Shown one piece after another: positions 1 through 6,054 of a stretch of DNA of 6,122 nt. A program made the position numbers and the translations under genes. Each line of letters opens with the position of its first letter. Position 1 is the first letter of the stretch. The stretch lies in NCBI GenBank assembly GCA_018818345.1, contig JAHISI010000008.1:1-6122 (forward strand), given 5' to 3'. The notes beneath the pieces are model-generated. The model made no database searches. It was not told the origin of the DNA and worked only from the letters and a program-made list of their open reading frames with translations. This DNA is from Patescibacteria group bacterium. Its GTDB lineage: Bacteria; Patescibacteriota; Dojkabacteria; SC72.

Positions 1-2153
1 CAGGTGGTGGTGGTGGTGGGAGTGTAATTACAGAACCTCCAAATAGCGGAGGATCTGGTGTTGTTATTATACGTTATCCTTCTACACAAACAGGAGGAAC
101 ATCAGGGAACCATGGAACTCCAACAGGTACAACATATACCAATGCAGGGAAGATAGGGGGGGCTAGAAGTTTTAATGGAACAAGTGATTATATATCTTTT
201 GCTGATACAGACAGCCTTTCATTCACATCATCATCATCTACCTTTTCAATCAGCGCATGGATTTTACCAACATCATTACCAGCTTCAGATAAAGCAATAT
301 TTACAAAGTATAATTCTAACAATGGTACTATGGAATATGCCTTTGTAACAAATGGATCTCAACTCCGTATGTACCTTAATGAAGCTGGTAACTACACAAA
401 TTATGTAAAAACTACAACAGATGCAAACCTCACATTAGGAGTATGGCAACATGTTGTTGTTACAGTAAATATGGCTACAGATACAGTCAATTTTTACAAG
501 GATTCAGTATTACTTTCTGGTTCTTCAACTGGTACATATCCTACTGATCTTCCTAACCTTAGTGCATCTCCTATTATTGGGTCTATGACATGTGGTGCTG
601 GAACGCTTTGTAATTTCTGGTCTGGATCTATGGATGAAATTTATATTTCAAGAGCAGCACTTACAGCCAATGAAATAGCAGAATCATATAAATTAGGAAA
701 AGATACATATATTAATCAAACACTAAATACCATAGATCTATCTACTAAGGAGACTATGGCTATAAATATCGCAAGTGATAGACCAGGTACATACCTATCT
801 ACCACATGGGGAGAGTCTGCATATGCTAACTATCAACCAGATGCCAATACCGCAGGATTATGGCATATGGATGAAATTGGTGGAAGTGGAGCATATATAC
901 AGAGTGCTACTGGAAACAATCATGGGACACCTACGGGTACGACTATTAACGATGGGAAGATAGGCTATGCGCGTTACATAGGTGGAAGTAACTATATTAC
1001 TGTGTCCGATAGCAATAGCTTAGATATCTCCGATAATCTTACAATTGATGCGTGGATTTATCCTACTGCCGAATATTCAGGGTATGCAGTTCACCCTATA
1101 AATAAGGGAAATGCAGCAACAACTAGTGATAATTTCGTCCTTTATTATTTTGGAACATCTGGTACAAGCAAGGCCATTCGTTTTTATGCTACGGCAGGAG
1201 GAACGTGGAAAGCAATCTCGGGAGAATATATACTAAGCTTAAATAACTGGTACCATATTGCTTTGAGTTATTCCTCTGGTAGCGGAGGTCAGTTATACAT
1301 AAATGGTATGCCTGTTGGTGTTGCAACTGGGAGTGGAACTTTAGCAATAAATGATCAACCATTAAGAATTGGAGGCAATTGGGGCGGGAATGCAAGTTTC
1401 CCTGGGGTTATAGATGAGCTTAGGATTGGTAATACTGTTCGTACTGCGGACCAAATCCGCCAAGCATACGAAGTAGGTCTACGAACACACAATATAACAG
1501 TTACATTTGGCGCAGGATTAGCCAGTGGTAATCTCATCACAAACTCTGGCGACACCTCCTTTAATATTGATGCAACCAAATATGGCTTGCCATCCCTTGG
1601 AAGTGAACTATACCCAGGAGACAAAGTCATAGTAAAAGAGAACTACAATGGAACCGAATCCATAGCCCAGGGAACGGTCTCTTCTGTAAATCTAAGTACG
1701 GGAGCAGTAACTGTATCCTCGTGGGATAGTGGTTCAACATTCCCATCAAGTGGATACACTGTAAACGCAGACGTATTTAAATGGCAAAAAGAATATATAC
1801 CGGTGAAAAACAGAACAATATCTAATCAAGTAGATGCAACCAATCTACTAACATTTAGATTAAACGATGGAAACGAAGGAAGAAACATATGGATAGATGA
1901 TCTAAGATCATCCACGGGATATCTAAAGAATTCATCAAGTGAAGCTGTAACATTCCCAAGCGAAGCACAATATGTACAATACAAAGCCATATTTACTTCG
2001 TTAGATAGTAATGTAACCCCATACCTAAGTCAGGTACAACTTGATTATGCTTCAGGAGATAGTACTCCTGCATTAGAACAACTAATGAAACATGGAAAAT
2101 GGTTTGACAGCAGTGGTGTTAAGAAGGGCTTCTGGTGGGTAGGTACTCACTAA
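1..2153 (+). CDS. Secreted LamG-repeat surface protein (3' part, start outside window)
   Basis: The frame is open from base 3 to the TAA at 2151-2153, giving 716 visible residues; the first in-frame ATG (330) lies inside a domain, so the true start is upstream. Residues 1-27 are a Gly-rich module (six Gly, then SVITEPPNSGG and GVVIIRYP). LamG/concanavalin-A-like domain 1 spans about 35-232, with a typical end at MDEIYISRAALTANEI. A linker at about 233-280 contains IASDRPGTY. LamG domain 2 spans about 281-492, opening TAGLWHMDE and closing IDELRIGNTVRTADQI. A beta-rich region (about 495-690) follows, then a tail, LMKHGKWFDSSGVKKGFWW. LamG domains are beta-sandwiches that often bind glycans or other proteins, so an adhesin-like cell-surface role is likely; the ligand is unknown. 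No catalytic motif is visible. The signal peptide would be outside the window. Domain 1 appears to lack its opening strand. Confidence 0.9.
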   Translation, partial: GGGGGGSVITEPPNSGGSGVVIIRYPSTQTGGTSGNHGTPTGTTYTNAGKIGGARSFNGTSDYISFADTDSLSFTSSSSTFSISAWILPTSLPASDKAIFTKYNSNNGTMEYAFVTNGSQLRMYLNEAGNYTNYVKTTTDANLTLGVWQHVVVTVNMATDTVNFYKDSVLLSGSSTGTYPTDLPNLSASPIIGSMTCGAGTLCNFWSGSMDEIYISRAALTANEIAESYKLGKDTYINQTLNTIDLSTKETMAINIASDRPGTYLSTTWGESAYANYQPDANTAGLWHMDEIGGSGAYIQSATGNNHGTPTGTTINDGKIGYARYIGGSNYITVSDSNSLDISDNLTIDAWIYPTAEYSGYAVHPINKGNAATTSDNFVLYYFGTSGTSKAIRFYATAGGTWKAISGEYILSLNNWYHIALSYSSGSGGQLYINGMPVGVATGSGTLAINDQPLRIGGNWGGNASFPGVIDELRIGNTVRTADQIRQAYEVGLRTHNITVTFGAGLASGNLITNSGDTSFNIDATKYGLPSLGSELYPGDKVIVKENYNGTESIAQGTVSSVNLSTGAVTVSSWDSGSTFPSSGYTVNADVFKWQKEYIPVKNRTISNQVDATNLLTFRLNDGNEGRNIWIDDLRSSTGYLKNSSSEAVTFPSEAQYVQYKAIFTSLDSNVTPYLSQVQLDYASGDSTPALEQLMKHGKWFDSSGVKKGFWWVGTH
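3..83 (+). other. Gly-rich module with (GGT)5 tract
   Basis: Five GGT codons plus GGG encode six consecutive glycines, followed by a Ser/Asn/Pro linker and GGSGVVIIRYP. The same layout (poly-Gly, short linker, then a hydrophobic VVIIRY strand) is known from modular surface and fibre-like proteins. The tract starts at the window edge, so its full length is unknown. A perfect trinucleotide run could vary in length by slippage without breaking the frame. Confidence 0.6.
105..224 (+). repeat. LamG N-terminal motif, copy 1
   Basis: Encodes GNHGTPTGTT, then GKIGGARSFNGTSDYI and a DTDSL segment. It matches copy 2 at 915-1028 at the protein level. In the shared nine-residue core NHGTPTGTT, seven of nine codons differ between copies, all at the third base, so this is an old protein-level repeat rather than a recent DNA duplication. 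Confidence 0.75.
915..1028 (+). repeat. LamG N-terminal motif, copy 2
   Basis: Encodes NNHGTPTGTT, then GKIGYARYIGGSNYI and a DSNSL segment, the counterpart of 105-224. Unlike copy 1 it is preceded by the full LamG opening (TAGLWHMDE, then SGAYIQSATG). Confidence 0.75.
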
Positions 2154-2155
2154 TC

Positions 2156-2184
2156 TTGGCAATTTAATATTGGTACTGTATAGT
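2156..2184 (+). promoter_or_regulatory. Sigma70-type promoter for the cyclophilin gene
   Basis: A -35 box TTGGCA (2156-2161, 5/6 to TTGACA) and a -10 box TATAGT (2179-2184, 5/6 to TATAAT) are separated by exactly 17 bp. Transcription would start near 2190-2192, only a few bases before the ATG at 2195, so the mRNA would be almost leaderless. There is no Shine-Dalgarno sequence in the gap, which agrees with that. The -35 box lies three bases after the upstream stop codon. Confidence 0.65.
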
Positions 2185-2194
2185 ATATACACAT

Positions 2195-2857
2195 ATGAGC
2201 GGAGCAAAAGAGATATTAAAAGACAACAAGAAAATATTCTTCCTAACAGGAGGATTACTCCTTGCATGTGTTTTAGGTCTGTATTTAACTAAAAGTGGTG
2301 GACTTCTAAGTATGGATTCGGGTTTAACCGATCTAACTAGAACAACATACACGCAACCCCAACAAGTTATGGAAGAAAACATAGATTACAAAGCAGTATT
2401 AAAGACATCAGTAGGTGACATCACTATCGATCTACTAGAAAAAGAAACCCCACTAACAGTCAACAGCTTCCTCTTCTTAGCAGGAAAAAATTACTACGAA
2501 GATATGATCTTCCATAGAGTAATACAGAACTTTGTCATACAAACAGGAGATCCTACCGGTACAGGTACTGGAGGACCAGGATATGCTGTTAAAGATGAAA
2601 TAACAGAGAGAAAATATGCCCCATATGTAGTAGGAATGGCAAATTCAGGAGCAAATACTAACGGTTCACAGTTCTTCATAACCTCAGGAAATATACCTGC
2701 AGAAAATTCTGCATACATGGATGGCAAATACACAATCTTTGGAATAGTAACAAAGGGTTTTGCAGTAGTTGATTCCATAGAAAAGGTAGAAACAGATACA
2801 AACGACAAACCTGTAAATGATGTAAAACTCATATCTGTACAGATCTTAGAGAATTAA
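2195..2857 (+). CDS. Membrane-anchored cyclophilin-type peptidyl-prolyl cis-trans isomerase
   Basis: This 220-residue protein catalyses cis-trans isomerisation of Xaa-Pro bonds to help proteins fold. Residues 1-13 are basic, 14-32 form one hydrophobic helix (FFLTGGLLLACVLGLYL) and 33-63 are a linker, so the enzyme domain (about 64-220) should face outside the membrane. Compared with human cyclophilin A, F106-H107-R108 carries the catalytic Arg (R55), F113 and Q116 match F60 and Q63, and MANSGANTNGSQFF (148-161) is the conserved core with A149, N150, Q159 and F161. W121 and H126 are both Tyr here (Y174, Y179), so cyclosporin binding is probably weak. It has its own promoter, 41 bp after the surface-protein gene, whose product or ComEA may be clients (inference). 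The ATG at 2195 is the only start that keeps the anchor; no Shine-Dalgarno site precedes it. Confidence 0.95.
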   Translation: MSGAKEILKDNKKIFFLTGGLLLACVLGLYLTKSGGLLSMDSGLTDLTRTTYTQPQQVMEENIDYKAVLKTSVGDITIDLLEKETPLTVNSFLFLAGKNYYEDMIFHRVIQNFVIQTGDPTGTGTGGPGYAVKDEITERKYAPYVVGMANSGANTNGSQFFITSGNIPAENSAYMDGKYTIFGIVTKGFAVVDSIEKVETDTNDKPVNDVKLISVQILEN

Positions 2858-2876
2858 TCGAAGGTTCATCTCTTGC

Positions 2877-2885
2877 TGATATATT
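2877..2885 (+). promoter_or_regulatory. Extended -10 promoter element for comEA
   Basis: TGATATATT is a TGn extension plus TATATT (5/6 to TATAAT). No good -35 box lies 17 bp upstream, which an extended -10 can tolerate. The start site would fall at about 2891-2893, essentially on the ATG at 2892, so the transcript would be leaderless. A single weak element in AT-rich DNA can arise by chance; the matching arrangement at 2156-2184 raises my confidence. Confidence 0.45.
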
Positions 2886-2891
2886 TGATGT

Positions 2892-3566
2892 ATGTCAACA
2901 AGAAAAGTCCTCTTTTTATGTATTGGTAGCTTTGTAGTAGGTCTCATCGGAGGCTTCTTTTTGCTTAAATATATATTCCCAAATCTCAGTATAGTTGAGC
3001 AAAGTCTTCAGGAAGAAAAAGTCTACCAAGTCGAGCACAACGTGTGCCCTGAGCCAGAAGTTGTAAGTACTCAATGTAGTATCTTTGTCGATATCAGCGG
3101 GGCTCTCAAGACTCCAGGAGTGTATTGCCTTGACCCTGGTGACCGAGTCATAGATGCTGTAAAAAAGGCTGGGGGATTTAGTGGAAATGTATCGCTAGAG
3201 TATGCGGCAAGGAGTATAAATCTTTCAAAAGTTTTAGTTAATAACCAGAAAATATATATACCGTCAAAAGAGGAACTACTGTGTGAGTTAAAACCATTCA
3301 CTTTAAAAGAGGAAGAGATTCTCCCTCAAAACTCCGAAGAAAATACAAAGCCAGAAGGAGATATAACGGACAACCCTGTAACAAATAGCTGCATCAATAT
3401 TAACACGGCGACAATAACTCAACTCGATAGTCTTGATGGAATAGGGCCTTCAACAGCTCAAAAAATAGTAGATAGTCGACCCTATAACTCTCTAACAGAC
3501 CTTCTCAATGTAAGTGGAATTGGACAGGCAACCTATGACAAATTTAAAGATAATATTTGTATATAG
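2892..3566 (+). CDS. comEA: ComEA-type competence DNA receptor (SLBB + helix-hairpin-helix)
   Basis: ComEA binds incoming double-stranded DNA at the outer face of the membrane and passes it to the ComEC channel. The 224-residue protein has an N-terminal membrane helix (about 6-28), a spacer, an SLBB domain (about 61-126; FVDISGALKTPGVY, then AGGF and KIYIPS), an acidic linker (132-163) and a C-terminal tandem helix-hairpin-helix domain (167-224). The DNA-binding hairpins are LDGIGPSTAQKI and VSGIGQATYDKF, and the hallmark ININTAT opens the domain. This is the usual ComEA order and about the usual length. Six cysteines (52, 62, 79, 131, 167, 223) lie outside the membrane, two of them bracketing the DNA-binding domain. 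comEC begins one base after the stop, so the two are probably co-transcribed and translationally coupled. The start has no Shine-Dalgarno site. Confidence 0.95.
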   Translation: MSTRKVLFLCIGSFVVGLIGGFFLLKYIFPNLSIVEQSLQEEKVYQVEHNVCPEPEVVSTQCSIFVDISGALKTPGVYCLDPGDRVIDAVKKAGGFSGNVSLEYAARSINLSKVLVNNQKIYIPSKEELLCELKPFTLKEEEILPQNSEENTKPEGDITDNPVTNSCININTATITQLDSLDGIGPSTAQKIVDSRPYNSLTDLLNVSGIGQATYDKFKDNICI

Positions 3567-3567
3567 T

Positions 3568-5223
3568 ATGTTTCACTCCATAAAGACTAAAACCCATTCA
3601 TTAGCAAAAAGAGTAGGAGGTTTCCTCCACTATCTGATCGACTTCAAAATTATTTTCATCTCCATCGTATATATCATTTTTAATATTTTTGGTATCACTC
3701 TTCTGAGAAACATGAACATCCACATCTCTATGAGACATATTCTACTGGTCTCTGGGGTGGTAATTATCCTGTTTCGGGTCTCCAATAGGCCGAGAAACAT
3801 ACCTGCCAATTCAAACCTTTCTAAAAAACGCCAGAAGCTATGTAGAAAATTGTTGCTCTTTCTGAACCTATTTAATTTGTTTGTATTAATACTGATATCT
3901 GTGACAGTTAGGCTGGTGCCTACCATTAAGCATGAGAAAGAAAACGATAAGACAGCCACAAGTTTCACAGAAGAATGGGTGGAATACAATGCGATTGTGG
4001 TATCTGAGATAACAGAGAAGCCAACATACAACACAATTGAAGTAAAACCCGTAGCAGATATATGGATAGGAGAGAGTGTGATTAAAGAAGGAAGTCAAAA
4101 ATTCTTGATTAAGATCAAAAAATATCAAAACCCAAGGGTAGGAGAAGCGTGTAACATAAAGGGTTTGTTTAAAATGCCCGAAAACTTCGAAGATTTTAAC
4201 TACAAAGACTACCTAAAAAACAATAATATTTACCTTTTGATGGAGTTTCCAGAAATGGAGTGTAGTGGAAAAAGAGAAGGCTTTATTTTGCAAAACATAT
4301 TGGTAGATTTTAAACAAAAACTTAACAAAACAATTTCCGAACATTTGAAAGAACCTCAATCATCCTTAATGATGGGAATAATCTTTGGACAGGATAGACT
4401 ATTCAGTGAGAAGTTTGATAGCAATGTGAGAATGGCAGGGGTGAGCCATATCGTAGCGGCATCGGGATACAATATAACGATATTGATATTGGCTGGAAGT
4501 AAACTTTTGAAATTCCTACCGTTAAAGCTAAGGTTATTCTTACTCCTGTTTTTAATCTGGGGCTTTTGTATCCTCTCAGGACTATCTCCGTCCATTGTAA
4601 GAGCCTGCATAATGACCAGCATAGCGCTCGTAGCTATGATCTTAGGCAAGAAGAACACTATCCATGTCACATTACCATTGGCGGCATTCATATTCGTGCT
4701 AATAGATCCCAAGATAGTCTTTAATGTTGGCTTTCAGCTCTCTGTAGTGGCAACACTGGGCTTGGTATATCTCCAACCTGCATTGAGTAATATATGGAAG
4801 AAGGTATTCAAGAAAAGTAATGGATTTGTTGAGGATACATTGCTTACTACACTAAGTTGTACGCTTACTACACTTCCAATAACGATATATACATTTGGTA
4901 CAGTCTCAATCTGGGCTGTGGTAGCTAATTGCCTCATACTTCCCGTTGTAGAAAGCACGATGTTTTTAGGAATATTCGGGTTGATATTCTTAAAGCTATT
5001 TCCTTTACTATCAGTCCTACTATTCGAAGCTTCCAATGTTCAACTTAAATATTTCGAACTTGTAGTAAATTTAATCGGTAAGGTGGGATGGGGATATTGG
5101 GAGCTTGAAAAAGTTGGAATTGTTGTTCCCATAGTGATGTGTGTATTTCTAATATTACTTTGTATATATTTCTATCCTGTAGAAGATGAATCTCATAATT
5201 TCTATCTTAAAATTTCTAATTAA
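3568..5223 (+). CDS. comEC: ComEC/Rec2 DNA-uptake channel (membrane part)
   Basis: ComEC forms the inner-membrane channel that brings single-stranded DNA into the cell during transformation. This 551-residue part has N-terminal membrane helices (about 26-47, 56-70, 93-115), an extracytoplasmic OB-like domain (about 137-232, ending with the family signature FNYKDYLKNNNIYLL), and the Competence domain with many helices (about 265-535). Family motifs are GVSHIVAASGYNITI (291-305), LSGLSPSIVRA (336-346) and NVGFQLSVVATLGL (386-399). C195 and C232 in the OB-like domain resemble the disulfide pair known in Bacillus subtilis ComEC. I chose the ATG at 3568, one base after the comEA stop; starts at 3514 or 3535 would add a tail encoded inside comEA. 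The usual C-terminal metallo-beta-lactamase domain is missing here and is encoded by the next, overlapping ORF. Confidence 0.93.
   Translation: MFHSIKTKTHSLAKRVGGFLHYLIDFKIIFISIVYIIFNIFGITLLRNMNIHISMRHILLVSGVVIILFRVSNRPRNIPANSNLSKKRQKLCRKLLLFLNLFNLFVLILISVTVRLVPTIKHEKENDKTATSFTEEWVEYNAIVVSEITEKPTYNTIEVKPVADIWIGESVIKEGSQKFLIKIKKYQNPRVGEACNIKGLFKMPENFEDFNYKDYLKNNNIYLLMEFPEMECSGKREGFILQNILVDFKQKLNKTISEHLKEPQSSLMMGIIFGQDRLFSEKFDSNVRMAGVSHIVAASGYNITILILAGSKLLKFLPLKLRLFLLLFLIWGFCILSGLSPSIVRACIMTSIALVAMILGKKNTIHVTLPLAAFIFVLIDPKIVFNVGFQLSVVATLGLVYLQPALSNIWKKVFKKSNGFVEDTLLTTLSCTLTTLPITIYTFGTVSIWAVVANCLILPVVESTMFLGIFGLIFLKLFPLLSVLLFEASNVQLKYFELVVNLIGKVGWGYWELEKVGIVVPIVMCVFLILLCIYFYPVEDESHNFYLKISN
5186..5223 (+). 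other. comEC: 38-bp overlap / frame junction between the two comEC parts
   Basis: The channel frame runs to the TAA at 5221-5223 while the metallo-beta-lactamase frame is already open from 5186. The overlap contains the run AAAA (5209-5212) followed by TTT. Removing one A joins K548 of the channel directly to F10 of the second ORF and gives one 811-residue protein. Confidence 0.8.
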
Positions 5224-6004
5224 GAATATAATCTTAACTTTTTCGATAGCCATTGCCTTCTACAGGCTTTGTACTATGCAAGCTCCAGCAACACCTTCTG
5301 TGGTTTTCCTTAACATAGGACAAGGTGACGCTATACTAATTCAACAGGATAGTTTTCAAATGTTAGTGGATGTAGGAGCGGATACTGCCATATTGTATGA
5401 ACTTCCCAAGTACATGCCAGAGAATGATCGAACGATTGAAGTCATAGTCTTAACTCATTCCCATGATGACCATATACAAGGCCTCTTTAGTATCCTAAAC
5501 ACTTACACAGTAGGGACAATCGTGTATGCCTCCCAATGCTTTAAATCCAACGACTTTGAATATGTAACTACGAATTACAAAGATAGCTTGTATGACCTTA
5601 AGGATAGCTGGAAGCTCACATATGGTGATATCTCCGCATCTGTAATATATCCAATTAACCTAAGCTGCCACAACAATGTGAATGAGGACTCCATAGTTTT
5701 GGATGTTAGTATTCTGGATACCAAGATTTTGCTAATGGGAGACGCGGGGTATGAAGCTGAAGAATATTTAATTGCGAATAGTTTGGTCGATCAAGTTGAT
5801 ATTTTGAAAGCAGGGCATCACTGCTCGAGATCAGCTACAAGTGATATGTTTCTCAGCGAGATTTTTCCTTCAATTGCAATTTGCAGCTGTGGTAAAGACA
5901 ATGCTTTCGGACATCCTCACAGTGAAACAATCGATATCTTCAAAAAGTACAACGTACAACATTTGGTAACGTATGAGGAAGGGAATATTGTATTTACATT
6001 TTAA
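5186..6004 (+). CDS. ComEC-type metallo-beta-lactamase domain protein (detached C-terminal part of ComEC)
   Basis: This 272-residue ORF matches the C-terminal part of full-length ComEC, thought to act as a nuclease that degrades the non-transported strand. After one hydrophobic segment (3-28) it opens with the family hallmark VVFLNIGQGDAILIQ (39-53). Metal-site residues are intact: HSHDDH (91-96, a full HxHxDH), D186 in LLMGDAG, and H211-H212 in KAGHHCS. NEDSIVL (166-172) and GHPHSETI (242-249) are also typical of ComEC. It starts 38 bp before the channel ORF ends, in the +1 frame, without a clear Shine-Dalgarno site, so expression probably depends on coupling or on frameshifting. Its first segment is probably the last membrane helix of an ancestral single ComEC. 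A start at M31 (5276) would give a soluble form but is less likely. A sequencing error at 5209-5212 could explain the split. Confidence 0.88.
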   Translation: MNLIISILKFLIKNIILTFSIAIAFYRLCTMQAPATPSVVFLNIGQGDAILIQQDSFQMLVDVGADTAILYELPKYMPENDRTIEVIVLTHSHDDHIQGLFSILNTYTVGTIVYASQCFKSNDFEYVTTNYKDSLYDLKDSWKLTYGDISASVIYPINLSCHNNVNEDSIVLDVSILDTKILLMGDAGYEAEEYLIANSLVDQVDILKAGHHCSRSATSDMFLSEIFPSIAICSCGKDNAFGHPHSETIDIFKKYNVQHLVTYEEGNIVFTF

Positions 6005-6029
6005 AAAGAGTAAGAATATATGGTAGAAT
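6001..6029 (+). promoter_or_regulatory. Possible promoter of the tRNA-Arg gene
   Basis: A possible extended -10 element TGGTAGAAT (6021-6029; hexamer TAGAAT, 5/6) lies 17 bp after a weak -35 box TTAAAA (6001-6006, 4/6), which overlaps the stop codon of the preceding gene. Transcription would begin near 6036, leaving a 5' leader of about 15 nt before the mature tRNA. Confidence 0.4.
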
Positions 6030-6033
6030 GACA

Positions 6034-6054
6034 GTACAAATAGCTCTTTTGTAC
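6034..6054 (+). repeat. 7-bp perfect inverted repeat at the tRNA 5' end
   Basis: GTACAAA (6034-6040) and TTTGTAC (6048-6054) are perfect reverse complements around a 7-nt spacer. The right arm includes the first four bases of the tRNA acceptor stem. It may be a transient leader hairpin or chance; no U-tract follows, so it is not an intrinsic terminator. Confidence 0.4.

Noticed and set aside
226..238. TCA repeat run in LamG domain 1
   Set aside because: It is only three TCA codons in a short Ser stretch, too short to call a functional microsatellite.
330..332. ATG at 330 as the true start of the surface protein
   Set aside because: The frame stays open back to base 3 and encodes a recognisable Gly-rich module and the start of LamG domain 1, so this ATG is internal.
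775..963. Small + strand ORF in another frame inside the LamG gene
   Set aside because: It overlaps the linker and start of LamG domain 2 and its translation shows no domain or signal.
2154..2194. Terminator after the surface-protein gene
   Set aside because: The 41-bp gap has no GC-rich hairpin or U-tract; only a weak CAAT/ATTG symmetry is present.
3514..3567. Upstream ATG codons (3514, 3535) as comEC start
   Set aside because: They would add 18 or 11 residues encoded inside the conserved helix-hairpin-helix end of comEA; the ATG at 3568, one base after the comEA stop, is the natural coupled start.
3549..3567. Separate leaderless promoter for comEC (TAATAT at 3551-3556)
   Set aside because: There is no -35 box at proper spacing, and a one-base gap to comEA makes coupling the simpler explanation.
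1189..5036. Minus-strand ORFs of 60-134 codons
   Set aside because: All lie opposite well-supported + strand genes, have no recognisable domains, and look like antisense shadows.
6004..6050. Intrinsic terminator from AAAAGAG (6004-6010) and CTCTTTT (6044-6050)
   Set aside because: The arms are short and AT-rich with a 33-nt loop containing the possible tRNA promoter, and the T-run is only four bases before the tRNA begins.
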